From NCBI RefSeq assembly GCF_017876405.1, contig NZ_JAGINW010000001.1, forward strand, positions 819,203 through 883,202: a stretch of 64,000 nucleotides of DNA. Direction: 5' to 3'. Shown in pieces: positions 44,239 to 53,935 of the stretch. The DNA comes from Kibdelosporangium banguiense (GTDB taxonomy: Bacteria > Actinomycetota > Actinomycetes > Mycobacteriales > Pseudonocardiaceae). The notes beneath the pieces are model-generated. The model saw only the letters and a program-made list of their open reading frames with translations. It was not told where the DNA came from and did no database searches. The translations under genes were made by a program, and so were the position numbers. Each line of letters opens with the position of its first letter. Within the stretch, counting starts at the first letter, position 1.

Positions 44239-45761
44239 CGGACTCCTTCTGTCAGGTGGGACGCGGGGCGCAAACCGGTGGTGGCTTCGATCTCGGCGAG
44301 CGAAACGCGGACGACCTCCGCGATGGGCGGAGGAAGCCGGTCGGTCATCGCGGGGTCGTCCAGATCGACCAGTCGTGAGAGTTTCCAGCCGAGGTACGAA
44401 CCGAGGGAAGCCAGTGGCGGCAGCGACGGGACTGTTCGTACGGAAAGGTTGTGGCCGTCGAACAGGGTGGCCAGACGCCGTCGTACCGCGTCGAGGCCGG
44501 GCGCCTCCGGTTCGCGATCGGTGGTGAGCAGGCATACGACATCGGGGCCACGAAGTACGAGCATGTAGTTCAGGACGGTGAAGTCCCCCACGTCGGACCT
44601 GTTTTCGGCCCACAACACCGATTCCACGTCCTCCTGGCGGACGCCGTCGCCGCCGAGGCGCATGACGTCGTGTGCGCGCCCCAGCGTCCGCACCACCGGA
44701 AGCGCCATCCCGCACGGGCAGGGGGTTCCGCTCACCTCGACCAGGTCACCGGTCTGGTAGCGCAGCAGGGGACGTGCGCGCAGGTCGAGACAGGTGACCA
44801 CCAGTTCGCCGTCGTCCTGACCGCCGTCGAGCGGCCGGATCCCCCGGGAGTCGGCCAGCTCGAACAGGTAGCTCTGCACCTGGAGGTGCAACCTGCCCTG
44901 CTCACAGGTGGCCGCCGTCGTGCCCGTCTCCGACGAGCCAAAGCTGCCAACGAAGGCTTTCGCTCCGGTCAGCCGCTCCAAATGCCGCAGCAGCGACGGG
45001 CCGGCCTGCTCTGCCATGAGCAGCAGCCGGCGGAATCGGGGCAAGGGCTCTCCGTGCCGGTACGCGAAATGCAGCATCTCCAGCAGACGCGAAGGAGAAC
45101 CCACATATGTGCTGATCGAGAGTTCACGCACCAGCCGCAGGATGCGGGTGTAGTCGCCGGTGACGTTGTCGACCCATAAGCGAACCGAGAGCACGCCCAG
45201 GTACTCCATCACCTTTTCGAACTGGTACCCGGCCGGCGCGAAGGGGCCGTTGATCAGGATCAGTGCGGAGTCCGTCGGGGTGAGCACCCGCCCCCACATC
45301 TCGCCGATGTTGATCGTGTTCACGGCGAGGTCGTCCACTGCCCTGGGCGCGGCTACCGGGTCGCCAGTGGTTCCCGAGGATTCGTAGTAGTGCAGGAACT
45401 CACCCATCGGGCGGGTGAACACCGCACGTGAGTCGGACCGGAACTCCGCCCGGCTGAGGACAGCGAGCTCGGCCAACATCTTCTCGACAAAGGCTTCCGG
45501 CTCGTCCGCTCGCGCCCGCACGACAGTCTCCTCGTCGCGCCAACCGGCGAGCACACTCCCGAACTGCCGGGAATCCGCAGCGGCGACAAGCGTTCGAATG
45601 AGTTTGTCCGCGTGTAAGGCGGGAAGATCCTCTTCGCCGGCGTGGGCACGGCGGACGGCAGCGATCTGACGGTCCACGAAATCTGCGTAGCCGGCGCGTA
45701 CTTCCCCGTCTCTGAACAGCAAGCGAACTCCATTTATTATCGACGGAAACGTGCAGTCCAT
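44235..45761 (-). CDS. Phenylacetate-CoA-ligase-like adenylate-forming enzyme
   Basis: This 508-residue ANL-superfamily protein of the PaaK type has a P-loop YYESSGTTGDPV, GSFGSSETGTTA (A5-like), LRYQTGDLVEV with the ribose-binding Asp, and LGRAHDVMRLGG near the hinge. CPCG between the last two motifs is common in PaaK-like enzymes. It probably activates an aryl or acyl acid as AMP ester for CoA or another acceptor. The ATG at 45761 was chosen for family length. First gene of the four-gene operon; no carrier protein lies beside it. Confidence 0.88.
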   Translation of the reverse strand: MDCTFPSIINGVRLLFRDGEVRAGYADFVDRQIAAVRRAHAGEEDLPALHADKLIRTLVAAADSRQFGSVLAGWRDEETVVRARADEPEAFVEKMLAELAVLSRAEFRSDSRAVFTRPMGEFLHYYESSGTTGDPVAAPRAVDDLAVNTINIGEMWGRVLTPTDSALILINGPFAPAGYQFEKVMEYLGVLSVRLWVDNVTGDYTRILRLVRELSISTYVGSPSRLLEMLHFAYRHGEPLPRFRRLLLMAEQAGPSLLRHLERLTGAKAFVGSFGSSETGTTAATCEQGRLHLQVQSYLFELADSRGIRPLDGGQDDGELVVTCLDLRARPLLRYQTGDLVEVSGTPCPCGMALPVVRTLGRAHDVMRLGGDGVRQEDVESVLWAENRSDVGDFTVLNYMLVLRGPDVVCLLTTDREPEAPGLDAVRRRLATLFDGHNLSVRTVPSLPPLASLGSYLGWKLSRLVDLDDPAMTDRLPPPIAEVVRVSLAEIEATTGLRPASHLTEGVR

Positions 45762-46090
45762 TGTCGATTTCTCAAGACATTCAGCTTTGTTCACACCATT
45801 GTCGAGCACTGCGGAACGTCAAAGGTGAACAATTCCACTTGTGAGGACCGGAACTCTATCGGCAGCCGCGGCCACGGCGTGCCAGGAGAGACCGGCAAAC
45901 GACTCGAAGTGCCCGTTTGCCTAGCCAGACTTGCCCGTTTGGACATCGTCGCGACTGGACGTCGGGGGCGCAAATCGCCCCTGGCGGCGTCTCCGAAACC
46001 CCCAAAGAGAACCAGTATCCGCTGCGCCCCCGCGCCACCATCAGAAACAATTCGATCAGCCTCACCGGCGCGGATGGTTAACTTCGGACC

Positions 46091-46857
46091 ATGCTGGTGG
46101 GTGCACACGCGGTCGCGGTGTTCGAGGGGTCCAGGGCGCGGTTGGAGGCAATCGCGTACCGCCTGTTGGGGTCGGCGAACGATGCCGAGGACGTGGTGCA
46201 GGACACGTTCCTGCGCTGGCAGTCCGCCGACCGGGAGCTCATCGAGACGCCCGAGGCATGGCTGACGAAGGTGCTCACCAACATCTGCCTCAACCAGCTC
46301 ACCTCGACGCGGGCCAGGCGGGAGACCTACGTGGGCCAGTGGCTGCCCGAGCCGGTCTTCGCCGGGGACCGGATGCTCGGTCCGTCCGACACCGTCGAGC
46401 AGCGTGAATCGGTCTCGATCGCGATGCTCACGCTGATGGAGCGGCTCTCGGCCAAAGAACGCGTCGCATACGTGCTGCGCGAGGCGTTCGGTTACTCGCA
46501 CAGCGAGATCGCCGAGGTGCTTGAGCTCACCGAGGCCAACTGCCAGCAGGTCTACCGGCGCGCCAAGCAACACCTGGCCACCGACCGGCGCCGGGTGCAG
46601 GTCGACGCGACCGCGGCCCGCAAGATCGTCGAGGAGTTCGTCGCCGCGGCACTCAGCGGCAGGACCGACTCACTGGTGCGGATGCTGACCGACGACGCGA
46701 TCCACGTGGGTGACGGTGGCGGTGTGGTCTTCTCGCTGCCTGAGCCGATCACCGGTGCGGTGCCGGGTGGCGAGGTTTCCTGCGCGGGCTGTTCGAGCCC
46801 AGCGCGGCCAAGTGGGCGATGATCGGCGGCCGGCCCGTCCTGTTCGCCGCGGTCACC
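46091..46857 (+). pseudogene. ECF sigma factor (SigJ/ECF41-like), frameshifted and fused to an integrase tail
   Basis: Sigma region 2 (AYRLLGSANDAEDVVQDTFL, EAWLTKVLTNICLN) and region 4 (LSAKERVAYVLREAFGYSHS, EIAEVLELTEANCQQVY) are intact. The SnoaL-like C-terminal extension reads to PEPITGAV, then one-base insertions near 46762 and 46784 shift the frame (VARF, then LRGLFEPSAAKW). At about 46857 the coding sequence changes abruptly into an integrase (VLFAAV then TIDLRTGTLHES). Sigma regions 2 and 4 might still be expressed from 46091 with an aberrant tail. Confidence 0.85.
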
Positions 46858-47397
46858 ATCGACCTACGCACCGGCACTCTGCACGAAAGCGCCCACAGCC
46901 GCTGGCTCGGCGCACCCAAAACCGCGTCCTCCGCCCGGGTCATCACCCTGCCGCCATTCCTCATCGGATTGCTCCGCCAGCATCTCCAGCGGCACGACAA
47001 CGAGTTCATCTTCACAACCAAGACCGGAAAATGGTTGTGGCGCAGCACCTTCATCCGCCGCGTCCGCCAACCCGCGGTCAACGGCAACGAAACCATGCCA
47101 CACAGACGTATCCGGACCGTCCCCATCAGACCGGGACTGACCTTCCACGGACTACGGCACAGCCACAAAACCTGGCTCATCGCCGGCGGGGCACCCGAAA
47201 TCGCCCAAGCACGACGCCTCGGCCACCACCTCACCAACCGCGTCACCGAGGTCTACTCCCACGTCGCCACCGAAGTCGAACTCCGACTCCTCAACGACCT
47301 CCAACACCGCTGGCACACCGCCACCCTCAATGTCCGGGCCCATCCGGCCCCGTCAGAACCCGCAAACCGACGCCTCTCCGGACCACTCGCGGCATGA
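46858..47397 (+). pseudogene. Tyrosine integrase, catalytic-domain remnant
   Basis: The frame continues PKTASSARVITLPPFLIGLL, FIFTTKTGKWLWRSTF, the box II motif LTFHGLRHSHKTWL and ARRLGHHLTNRVTEVYSHVA with the catalytic Tyr. The N-terminal and core-binding parts are missing, replaced by the sigma-factor remnant. The end of the gene and about 190 bp beyond it are repeated at 53504-53728. The att-like copy 4 lies 190 bp downstream, the normal int-att arrangement. Confidence 0.88.
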
Positions 47398-47800
47398 CCA
47401 CAACGCGCTGACCCCCACACCAACGGACACCCCACCAACCCACACAACGGCCACCGACCTGGAGCAGACTGCTCCAGAACCACAAACAGGGCCACCACAA
47501 CACGATCAAGAGAAGATCATCCACAAAACACAAAGAACCCGCCTGACCAGCATCAACAGCCAGTTCAGACGGGTTCTAAAAGGGAGTGGAGCTGAGGGGA
47601 TTCGAACCCCTGACCCCCACACTGCCAGCGTCGTTCGGGTAAGACCGCTGACCAGTAGCTTTACAGAATCCGCAGAAAAACACGATTCTATTCGCTGAAA
47701 TTGAGAGTAGTTGAGTACAGTTCAGACCCCTTTGAACTCTCCAAGTTTTCTCCACGTACAGCAGTGTGAGAAACGCCCGAAGCTCTGTAACTCACCGCTC
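47373..47800 (+). repeat. Direct repeat of integrase 3' end + att region, left copy
   Basis: From CTCTCCGGACCACTCGCGGC onward, this roughly 430-bp segment aligns with 53504-53935. It includes the integrase terminus, a shared CAACGGCCACCGACCTGGAG stretch, the tRNA-Ala-like core and the following TTGAGAG...TCTCCACGTA tail. The two copies bracket segment D. Confidence 0.85.
47587..47626 (-). repeat. tRNA-Ala 3'-end / att-like repeat, copy 4
   Basis: The T-arm and CAGCTCC acceptor complement are identical to copies 2, 3 and 5. It lies 190 bp after the integrase stop. The right flank resembles copies 1 and 5 for about 170 bp. Confidence 0.85.
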
Positions 47801-47839
47801 GACGCCTCGTCCCCCCACCAATGGGGTGCTGCCGATCGC

Positions 47840-48235
47840 CTAGTTCGACCTCAACGCCCGGCGGCGACAGCGGAAGATCGATGCCGACCTGGGCACACCG
47901 GTGACCGTCGAACGCCATGTGTGGCCGCCGTTACGGACCTGGGCCGCCCAACACGTCCTCATACGCGACCGCGCCACGCCAGCGGACGTGCTGGCCCGTG
48001 CGCGTGCGCTGCCGGTCCGAGACGGCGCGGCCGTGGTAACGGGAGCGGTACACGCCGCGAACGAACTGGCTCCGGAACAGGCACGATAGTGGTGGACGCG
48101 GCTCTGCGGTGGAGCCACAAAGCGCCACGCAAGGCGGCATTGGAACAACTGATCGGACAGGGCGACGCCGAACGCGCGCAAGCACTGGACACCAGCGATC
48201 CCGGCGCCGCCATCCGCGCCTGGGCCAGAAGTCAC
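47840..48235 (+). pseudogene. Broken gene of unknown family
   Basis: One frame reads VTVERHVWPPLRTWAAQHVL and PADVLARARALPVRDGAAVV, ending ELAPEQAR at a TAG (near 48088). The adjacent frame continues seamlessly as VVDAALRWSHKAPRKAALEQ and LIGQGDAERAQALDTSDPGA. This is one Ala/Arg-rich helical protein with a frameshift, 5'-truncated near the repeat boundary. I do not recognise the family. It is followed by a UPF0158 gene. Confidence 0.5.
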
Positions 48236-48292
48236 GCACCGACAGTGCCACCCAGACCAACCTGTTCCCTACCGGCGACCCGGCTCAACGCC

Positions 48293-48820
48293 ATGGTCAG
48301 GACCAACCATGTGACCTGGGCTCCGCCAGGGACTACCGTCGTTCACGTGCTGGATCTGTACCAACTCGATCTGGACGAGATCGCGTTCGCGCTGTCGGAC
48401 CAGACCGACTACGAACACCGATGGCTGATCAACCCGGACACCGGAGAAGTCGCGTTCTGGTCCTCGGACACCGGCATCGACGGCGAGACACTCGTCGACC
48501 TCGACGAACTGGACGAACTCCCCATTGACCCGCTCCCGTCGTACATCTGGTACCAGGACATGGCCGACTTCGCCGAACTCGTCGACGACGAGCGCGCCAG
48601 GCGACGACTCACGCGCGCGATCGAGGGAAGAAGAGGCGCCTTCCGCCGATTCAAAGACGAGCTACACGAGGAATTCCCGAACCTACTGCCGGCCTGGTAC
48701 GCGTTCCGCGACTCCCGAGCCCGCCGCCGCGCGGTCGAGTGGCTGGCCGACAACTCGCTCATCGAGAACGACGCGGCCAGCCAGTACCTCACCGAACACC
48801 CCGACCCGGACCTTCCCTAG
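48293..48820 (+). CDS. UPF0158-family protein
   Basis: The product is 175 residues. VHVLDLYQLDLDEIAFALSD, RWLINPDTGEVAFW and SYIWYQDMADFAELVDDERA, then RRLTRAIEGRRGAFRRFKDE and WYAFRDSRARRRAVEWL are the conserved elements of UPF0158, a family of unknown function often near toxin or phage-related genes. ATG 48293 was taken; no strong Shine-Dalgarno was seen. It converges on the small HTH pseudogene of the helicase module. Confidence 0.8.
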   Translation: MVRTNHVTWAPPGTTVVHVLDLYQLDLDEIAFALSDQTDYEHRWLINPDTGEVAFWSSDTGIDGETLVDLDELDELPIDPLPSYIWYQDMADFAELVDDERARRRLTRAIEGRRGAFRRFKDELHEEFPNLLPAWYAFRDSRARRRAVEWLADNSLIENDAASQYLTEHPDPDLP

Positions 48821-48864
48821 ACGGCCGGACTGATCGGCGACACCGACCCCGCTCGTCGGCCCCG

Positions 48865-49217
48865 TCACTCCTCAATCTCATCCTCGTACACCCCGTACGG
48901 CACACCACCTGGCGTGTAGCCCACGACAAAGAACTTCCGTCCGTCCATCACAGTCCACATGTCGTCCAACATGCCGTCGCCGATTTCAACCCGCTCATCT
49001 GTGTCGCTTGGCGCGACCGGTACCGGTCGCCGCGCCCACTGCTCCGCTGATTGCCCAAGGGGAAAGCCGATGGAGTCAGATCGTCATAAGCCGTGTACCT
49101 GTCAACGCCGTAACGCCTGCTGTAGGCCTTCACAGTGACGTTCGCACCAGACTGGATCCACGCTCGTGCCGACTCACGGCGCTGTTGCTTCCGCATCCTG
49201 TGACGTCGCGTCTGCAC
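48865..49217 (-). pseudogene. Small HTH-like partner protein, second copy, frameshifted
   Basis: The first 48 residues match the intact protein at 7955-8320 almost exactly (VKAYSRRYGVDR, YTAYDDLT). One base is missing near 49074. After it, the other frame carries WARRPVPVAPSDTDERVEIG and MWTVMDGRKFFVVGYTPGG to a TGA at 48865-48867. The C-terminus is a little shorter (EDEIEE). No SNF2 gene follows. A sequencing error cannot be excluded, in which case the protein would be intact. Confidence 0.85.
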
Positions 49218-49292
49218 GGAACAATCGTAAATCCCGCGGTCGTTCGCGGACCAACAGGTGCTTTGGCCGCATCACGTTCTACGGTGTGAAAT

Positions 49293-51713
49293 GTGGACAA
49301 CGATCTTCGACTGACGGACGCGGCAGGACTTGCCGAGGAAGTGGCCAGCCTTCGTGCACTGACCGCGCGCCTGCAGACGGAAAACGCACGGTTGTTGCGC
49401 CTCCTGGAGTTGACACCAAAGCAGGCGGCACCACCCGGCCCAACCCAGACGGGTTTCTTCGATGCCCCACCCGGCCCGATCGACCGGCAGTCACCACCCG
49501 AGGCGAAAGTCGACTTCTTCAGGGCATTGTTCGCTGCCCGCACCGACATTTACGCCGTTCGCTGGGAAAACGCACGTACCGGTAAGGCCGGTTGGCTGCC
49601 GGCCGTACGTGGTGGGTGGCGCAAAGGCACCCGGCACGAACAGCGCGACTACTTGCCACTCACCAGGGAGGTTCTCCGAGCCCACTTGTCCGGTGAAACA
49701 CACATCGGATTGTATCCGCTGCTCGATGGCGATCTATGTAGTTGGCTGGCTGCCGACTTCGATGGACAAATGGCCATGCTCGACGCACTGGCCTTCCTGA
49801 AAGCCGCGAGAACATGGTCGGTTCCGGCCGCGTTGGAAGTCTCGCGCTCAGGGGTCGGCGCACACGCGTGGGTGTTCTTCACGGCACCAGTGCCCGCCGA
49901 GGCTGCTCGTCGTCTCGGCACCGCGTTGCTGCGGGAAGCGATGGCTATCCGCGGGCACATGGACCTAGCCAGCTACGACCGGCTGTTTCCGTCGCAGGAT
50001 GTGCTGCCGTCAGGCGGGATGGGAAACCTGATCGCTGCACCGCTACATGGCAAAGCCCGACGGGGTGGGGTAACCGTGTTCCTCAATCTGTCCACAATGG
50101 AACCATACGACGATCAATGGGCCTTCCTGTCCACGCTCGGCAGGATGAGCCCACGCGAAGTCAACCGGACAGCACGCCGCGCAGGACAGATTGCCGTAGG
50201 CGCCAATGTCGAACGACTCGACAAACCGGTATCAACCAAGATCCAGGCCACGCCGCACCCAGTGGTGCGTTCCCACGTAGCGGCGGGGATCCGCGTCGAA
50301 TCCAGCGAGCTGACCCCGGCCCTGCACGCCACGTTGAAACACGCCGCGTCGATGTCAAACCCGGCATTCTACGAGCGCCAACGCCTGCGCATGTCGACCT
50401 GGGACACCCCACGTTTCTTGCGTAGCTACGACGAAACAGTCGATGGCGCCCTCATCCTGCCACGCGGCCTAGCAGACACAGTCGCCTCACTGGTCGAACA
50501 AGCAGGCAGCCACCTCGAGGTCACCGACAAACGGACATCCGGCACACCCCAGGAATTCACGTTCACGGCCACACTGACCCGCACGCAACAGGACGCCACA
50601 GACGCCCTCCGCGGTCACGACCTCGGCGTACTCGTAGCTCCACCCGGGGCAGGCAAAACAGTGATCGCCTGCGCATTGATCGCGGAGCACGCGACGTCGA
50701 CACTCATACTCGTCGACCGCAAGGCCCTCGCCGACCAATGGCGCACGCAAATCAGCGAGCTACTCGGAATCAAAGCAGGCCAACTCGGAGGCGGCCGGAC
50801 AAAAACCCGCGGCATCGTCGACGTCGCGATGCTGCAAACCCTGGCCCGCAAGGACGACATCGAATCACTCACCAACGGCTACGGACTGGTGGTCGCCGAC
50901 GAATGCCACCATATTCCCGCAGCGGCATTCGAACACGCCGTCAAACAGATCCCAGCACGCCGATGGCTCGGCCTGACCGCAACACCCTACCGACGCGACA
51001 AACTCGACGACCTCATCGCACTCCAACTCGGCCCAATCCGGCACACCATCAAGAGCTCCACACAAGACACTCACAACGACCACGCACCACAGCTCAACCT
51101 CGATCACCCAGAAGCAACACCACGACCGGCACCCGTGCTACACGTGCACGACACCGATTACCGCTACACAGGCGACGCCGATCCATCGATCCCCGGTGGG
51201 ATGGCCGCCATCTACCGTGACCTCGTCGCCAACGACGCCCGTGTCCACCAAGTGATCGCCGACGTGACCGCTGCGCTACAACAAGGAAGGCACTGCCTGG
51301 TACTCACCCAGTGGACAGCCCACGTCGAGCGATTCACCGAAGAACTTCAGCAACGCGGGCTCGATCCCATTGTCCTCCGCGGCGGCATGCCCGCGAAGGC
51401 CAGACGCGACGCCCTGTCCCGCCTGAGACCGTCAACAGACGGACCACCGCTATTGGTGGTGGCCACCGGGCCTTTCGTCGGCGAAGGATTCGACTGCCCA
51501 GCCCTGGACACACTCTTCCTCGCCGCCCCAGTCGCCTTCAAAGGGCGCCTCGTGCAATACGTCGGACGAATCCTCCGCCCCTATCCAGGAAAGACCACCG
51601 CCGAAGTACACGACTACCACGACACCGCCACCGGCGTACTCGCTTCCTCCCTTTCCAAGCGCGCCCCAGGCTACCTCAGCCTCGGCTTCCCCGACCCCCG
51701 TAAACGAACATAA
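49293..51713 (+). CDS. Archaeo-eukaryotic-primase (TOTE-type) / SF2 helicase fusion
   Basis: The 806-residue protein opens with a leucine-rich coiled coil (residues 12-40). Next is an archaeo-eukaryotic-primase domain (about 70-290) with catalytic DFDG at 155-158, [11 protein letters not shown] at 186-196 and LFPSQD near 231. A linker follows, then an SF2 helicase: APPGAGKT 449-456, DECH 536-539, TATP 562-565 and QYVGRILRP from 755. This matches TOTE-type conflict proteins, except that no nuclease domain is seen. The GTG start is 76 bp from the divergent small HTH gene. Likely acts on nucleic acids of invading elements. Confidence 0.9.
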   Translation: MDNDLRLTDAAGLAEEVASLRALTARLQTENARLLRLLELTPKQAAPPGPTQTGFFDAPPGPIDRQSPPEAKVDFFRALFAARTDIYAVRWENARTGKAGWLPAVRGGWRKGTRHEQRDYLPLTREVLRAHLSGETHIGLYPLLDGDLCSWLAADFDGQMAMLDALAFLKAARTWSVPAALEVSRSGVGAHAWVFFTAPVPAEAARRLGTALLREAMAIRGHMDLASYDRLFPSQDVLPSGGMGNLIAAPLHGKARRGGVTVFLNLSTMEPYDDQWAFLSTLGRMSPREVNRTARRAGQIAVGANVERLDKPVSTKIQATPHPVVRSHVAAGIRVESSELTPALHATLKHAASMSNPAFYERQRLRMSTWDTPRFLRSYDETVDGALILPRGLADTVASLVEQAGSHLEVTDKRTSGTPQEFTFTATLTRTQQDATDALRGHDLGVLVAPPGAGKTVIACALIAEHATSTLILVDRKALADQWRTQISELLGIKAGQLGGGRTKTRGIVDVAMLQTLARKDDIESLTNGYGLVVADECHHIPAAAFEHAVKQIPARRWLGLTATPYRRDKLDDLIALQLGPIRHTIKSSTQDTHNDHAPQLNLDHPEATPRPAPVLHVHDTDYRYTGDADPSIPGGMAAIYRDLVANDARVHQVIADVTAALQQGRHCLVLTQWTAHVERFTEELQQRGLDPIVLRGGMPAKARRDALSRLRPSTDGPPLLVVATGPFVGEGFDCPALDTLFLAAPVAFKGRLVQYVGRILRPYPGKTTAEVHDYHDTATGVLASSLSKRAPGYLSLGFPDPRKRT

Positions 51714-52041
51714 CAGCAATGACTCGAACCAGCCATTGGGTCACGTGTCCTACAGCCGAGCTTCAGCAGGGTCTGTCGAATGGCGAGCCACGATAACCAG
51801 TACAGAGCACGGAGTGCACAGCATCGATCTTGAATTCAGCCAAACCCCTTCTGCCCTGTCGCAATAATCCCGTTTGGACACTAAAGAAGGTGCAGTGTGC
51901 GTTCACTCATACCCGTGATCGCACCAAGTCCTCATTGCGGATCTCGGGCGGGGACGACATCGTTGATAGGGACTCCAGAGGATCAGCCGAAGCGATGTAC
52001 TCCCGTACCCAGCTCAGCAATGCGTGTCACGGTGCTGGAGC
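51714..52041. other. Gap with a possible tiny ORF
   Basis: On the complement, in the same frame as the 497-residue gene but after its stop, LSWVREYIASADPLESLSTM then SSPPEIRNEDLVRSRV runs to a TGA near 51915. It looks like a true C-terminus, either of a small TTG-started peptide or of an ancestral longer protein. Nothing else was seen. Confidence 0.3.
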
Positions 52042-53535
52042 TCACGCCACCGGACAGACGGGTGGCGTTGTCGGATCGAGCCCCAGCATACGAATCAGTT
52101 CTACGGCGTCGGGGATTGGTTGTACCAGTGCACGACGAGGTACTTTCTGCGCGAGGTTGAAGTCACGAGCACGGGCGAGCGCCGCCAGAGAGAGGCGTCG
52201 ATCGAGGCGGTACTGCCGCCACAACACCAGTCCACTCTTGTCCCGCTCTACTCGGTAGACGTCTGGCTTGCGCCACACCAACAGAGTCCAGCATCCCTTG
52301 CTGTTGCTGGCCCACGCTCCGACGGTGTTGTCGCTGACCACAGCCGCAATGGCATCGAGGGCCGCAATGGCCGGATTGCTGGGATTACCGGTCACGTGCA
52401 GAAGGTGTGGACTGTCCACATGTGCTTCCCGACCTTGCTCGTGAAGAGCCCGTAGCGCGTCCGCCACCGGATCGGCCTGCACGATCTCATCGGCAAGCAC
52501 CAGAACGGATTCGGTGTCAACCAGTCCTCCGAATCGCGTCGTCAGTCCGGCCGAGTACTCGGCTACCAACTCCAGCTCTGCGGCAGGCAAGAGGTGTGCG
52601 ACCGACTCGGCTGACTCCCGGTACCGCAGCGCTTCATCAGTCTGCTCGTGCCGCGGCGCATGCATCCGCAACAAAGCCAAGCCGACGGCGACCAGGCTCC
52701 CCGTCTGCGGTTCGACCTCAGCCGGCGGATCGTCACTTCGCCCCAGTGTGGTAAGCGTCTTCGCGAGGTTGGGAAACCATTCGAGCTCATGGGATCGCCA
52801 GGCTCCGATGGCCACGATCGTGAGCAGCAGGCGGGTGGCGAGCAGCCACTCGATGGGACCAAGACCGCCGACGACTTCGACAAGTTCCTTCGCCCACCGA
52901 CGAAGCCGTCGTACCGCGGCGGTGTCCGGGCGTCCGGGATCTTCCTGAAGTTGGTCGTTCTCGGGGTGGTCCGCAGGCTGATCTACAAGTTCCTCGGCAG
53001 TGTCGTCCTCGAGACCGGGTTCCTCGTCGTTGCCAGAGAGATTCTCCGACCACACAGCCGTGGAGTCGGGAGCACTTGCTTCCCCGTCGAGGTGGCGTCC
53101 CAATGCGAAATTGACCAACGGCAGTCCGAGACGGCCACTACATCTGTCCACGTAGGAACGCCAGGTCTCGGCTTCTCCAGCAGTTTCGGAAGAGGAGCGA
53201 CCGGACGTACGCGCCGCAGAAGCCACTCGTGGTGGATTGGTGACCAGGCTGGCACGCAGGCTGACGAGGTCCGCGATGAACTGTTCGAACAGGGCGTTGT
53301 CCGCGAGCAGCTCGTTCGGCTTGGTCGTGCGCTCCTGCGTCCGAACGTGGGCGGGTCGTTGTGCGACCTTCTGCGGATCAACGACGAAGACAACCGCGCT
53401 CACAACCCGAGCCCCTTCGTCGTCGACAGTAACGAGTCTCAACCTGCTTCCCGGCGCAATCACCCCATGAACCATCAGGTCCAGCACCCCAGCCGGCACC
53501 TCACCCGCTCTCCGGACCACTCGCGGCATGACCAC
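52042..53535 (-). CDS. Unrecognised protein of about 480-497 residues in segment D
   Basis: It has an N-terminal strand-rich part (RLRLVTVDDEGARVVSAVVF), a charged acidic linker (DEEPGLEDDTAEELVDQPAD) and a helical C-terminal half with LGPIEWLLATRLLLTIVAIG, a possible hydrophobic or membrane-associated helix, and SLAALARARDFNLAQKVPRR near the end. There are no known catalytic motifs. The first 10 or so codons overlap the integrase-end direct repeat (53504 onward), so the true start may be lost or lie at the ATG near 53475. Its place beside the primase-helicase suggests a cargo or conflict role; this is inference. Confidence 0.6.
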   Translation of the reverse strand: MVMPRVVRRAGEVPAGVLDLMVHGVIAPGSRLRLVTVDDEGARVVSAVVFVVDPQKVAQRPAHVRTQERTTKPNELLADNALFEQFIADLVSLRASLVTNPPRVASAARTSGRSSSETAGEAETWRSYVDRCSGRLGLPLVNFALGRHLDGEASAPDSTAVWSENLSGNDEEPGLEDDTAEELVDQPADHPENDQLQEDPGRPDTAAVRRLRRWAKELVEVVGGLGPIEWLLATRLLLTIVAIGAWRSHELEWFPNLAKTLTTLGRSDDPPAEVEPQTGSLVAVGLALLRMHAPRHEQTDEALRYRESAESVAHLLPAAELELVAEYSAGLTTRFGGLVDTESVLVLADEIVQADPVADALRALHEQGREAHVDSPHLLHVTGNPSNPAIAALDAIAAVVSDNTVGAWASNSKGCWTLLVWRKPDVYRVERDKSGLVLWRQYRLDRRLSLAALARARDFNLAQKVPRRALVQPIPDAVELIRMLGLDPTTPPVCPVA

Positions 53536-53935
53536 AATGCGCTAACCCCACACCAACGGCATGAGGGACACACCACCAACCCACACAACGGCCACCGACC
53601 TGGAGCAGACTGCTCCAGAACCACAAACAGGGTCACCACCACACGATCAAGAGGAGATCAACCGCAGAATGCAGAAGATCCGCCTGACCAGCAGCAACAG
53701 CCAGTTCAGACGGGTTTCATAAGGGAGTGGAGCTGAGGGGATTCGAACCCCTGACCCCCACACTGCCAGTGTTCGGATAAGAGCGCTGACCAGTATCTTT
53801 TCAGAATCCGCAGGAAAACACGGATCCGTTCGTTGCAATTGAGAGCAGTTGCATGCAGTTCAGGTCCTATGGACTCTCCAGATTTCTCCACGTATAGCAG
53901 CGTGAGAAACGCACCAACGTCTCTGAAGCCCACCG
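53504..53935 (+). repeat. Direct repeat of integrase 3' end + att region, right copy
   Basis: This segment aligns with 47373-47800, including CTCTCCGGACCACTCGCGGC, CAACGGCCACCGACCTGGAG, the tRNA-Ala-like core and the tail. Here the integrase frame itself is absent upstream, replaced by the oppositely oriented 497-residue gene, so only the int terminus and attachment region remain. Confidence 0.85.
53728..53767 (-). repeat. tRNA-Ala 3'-end / att-like repeat, copy 5
   Basis: The core is identical to copies 2 and 4 and is followed by the same TTGAGAGCAG...TCTCC tail as copy 1. Like copy 1, the next gene is a DUF3558 lipoprotein on the minus strand, intact here. Confidence 0.85.
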
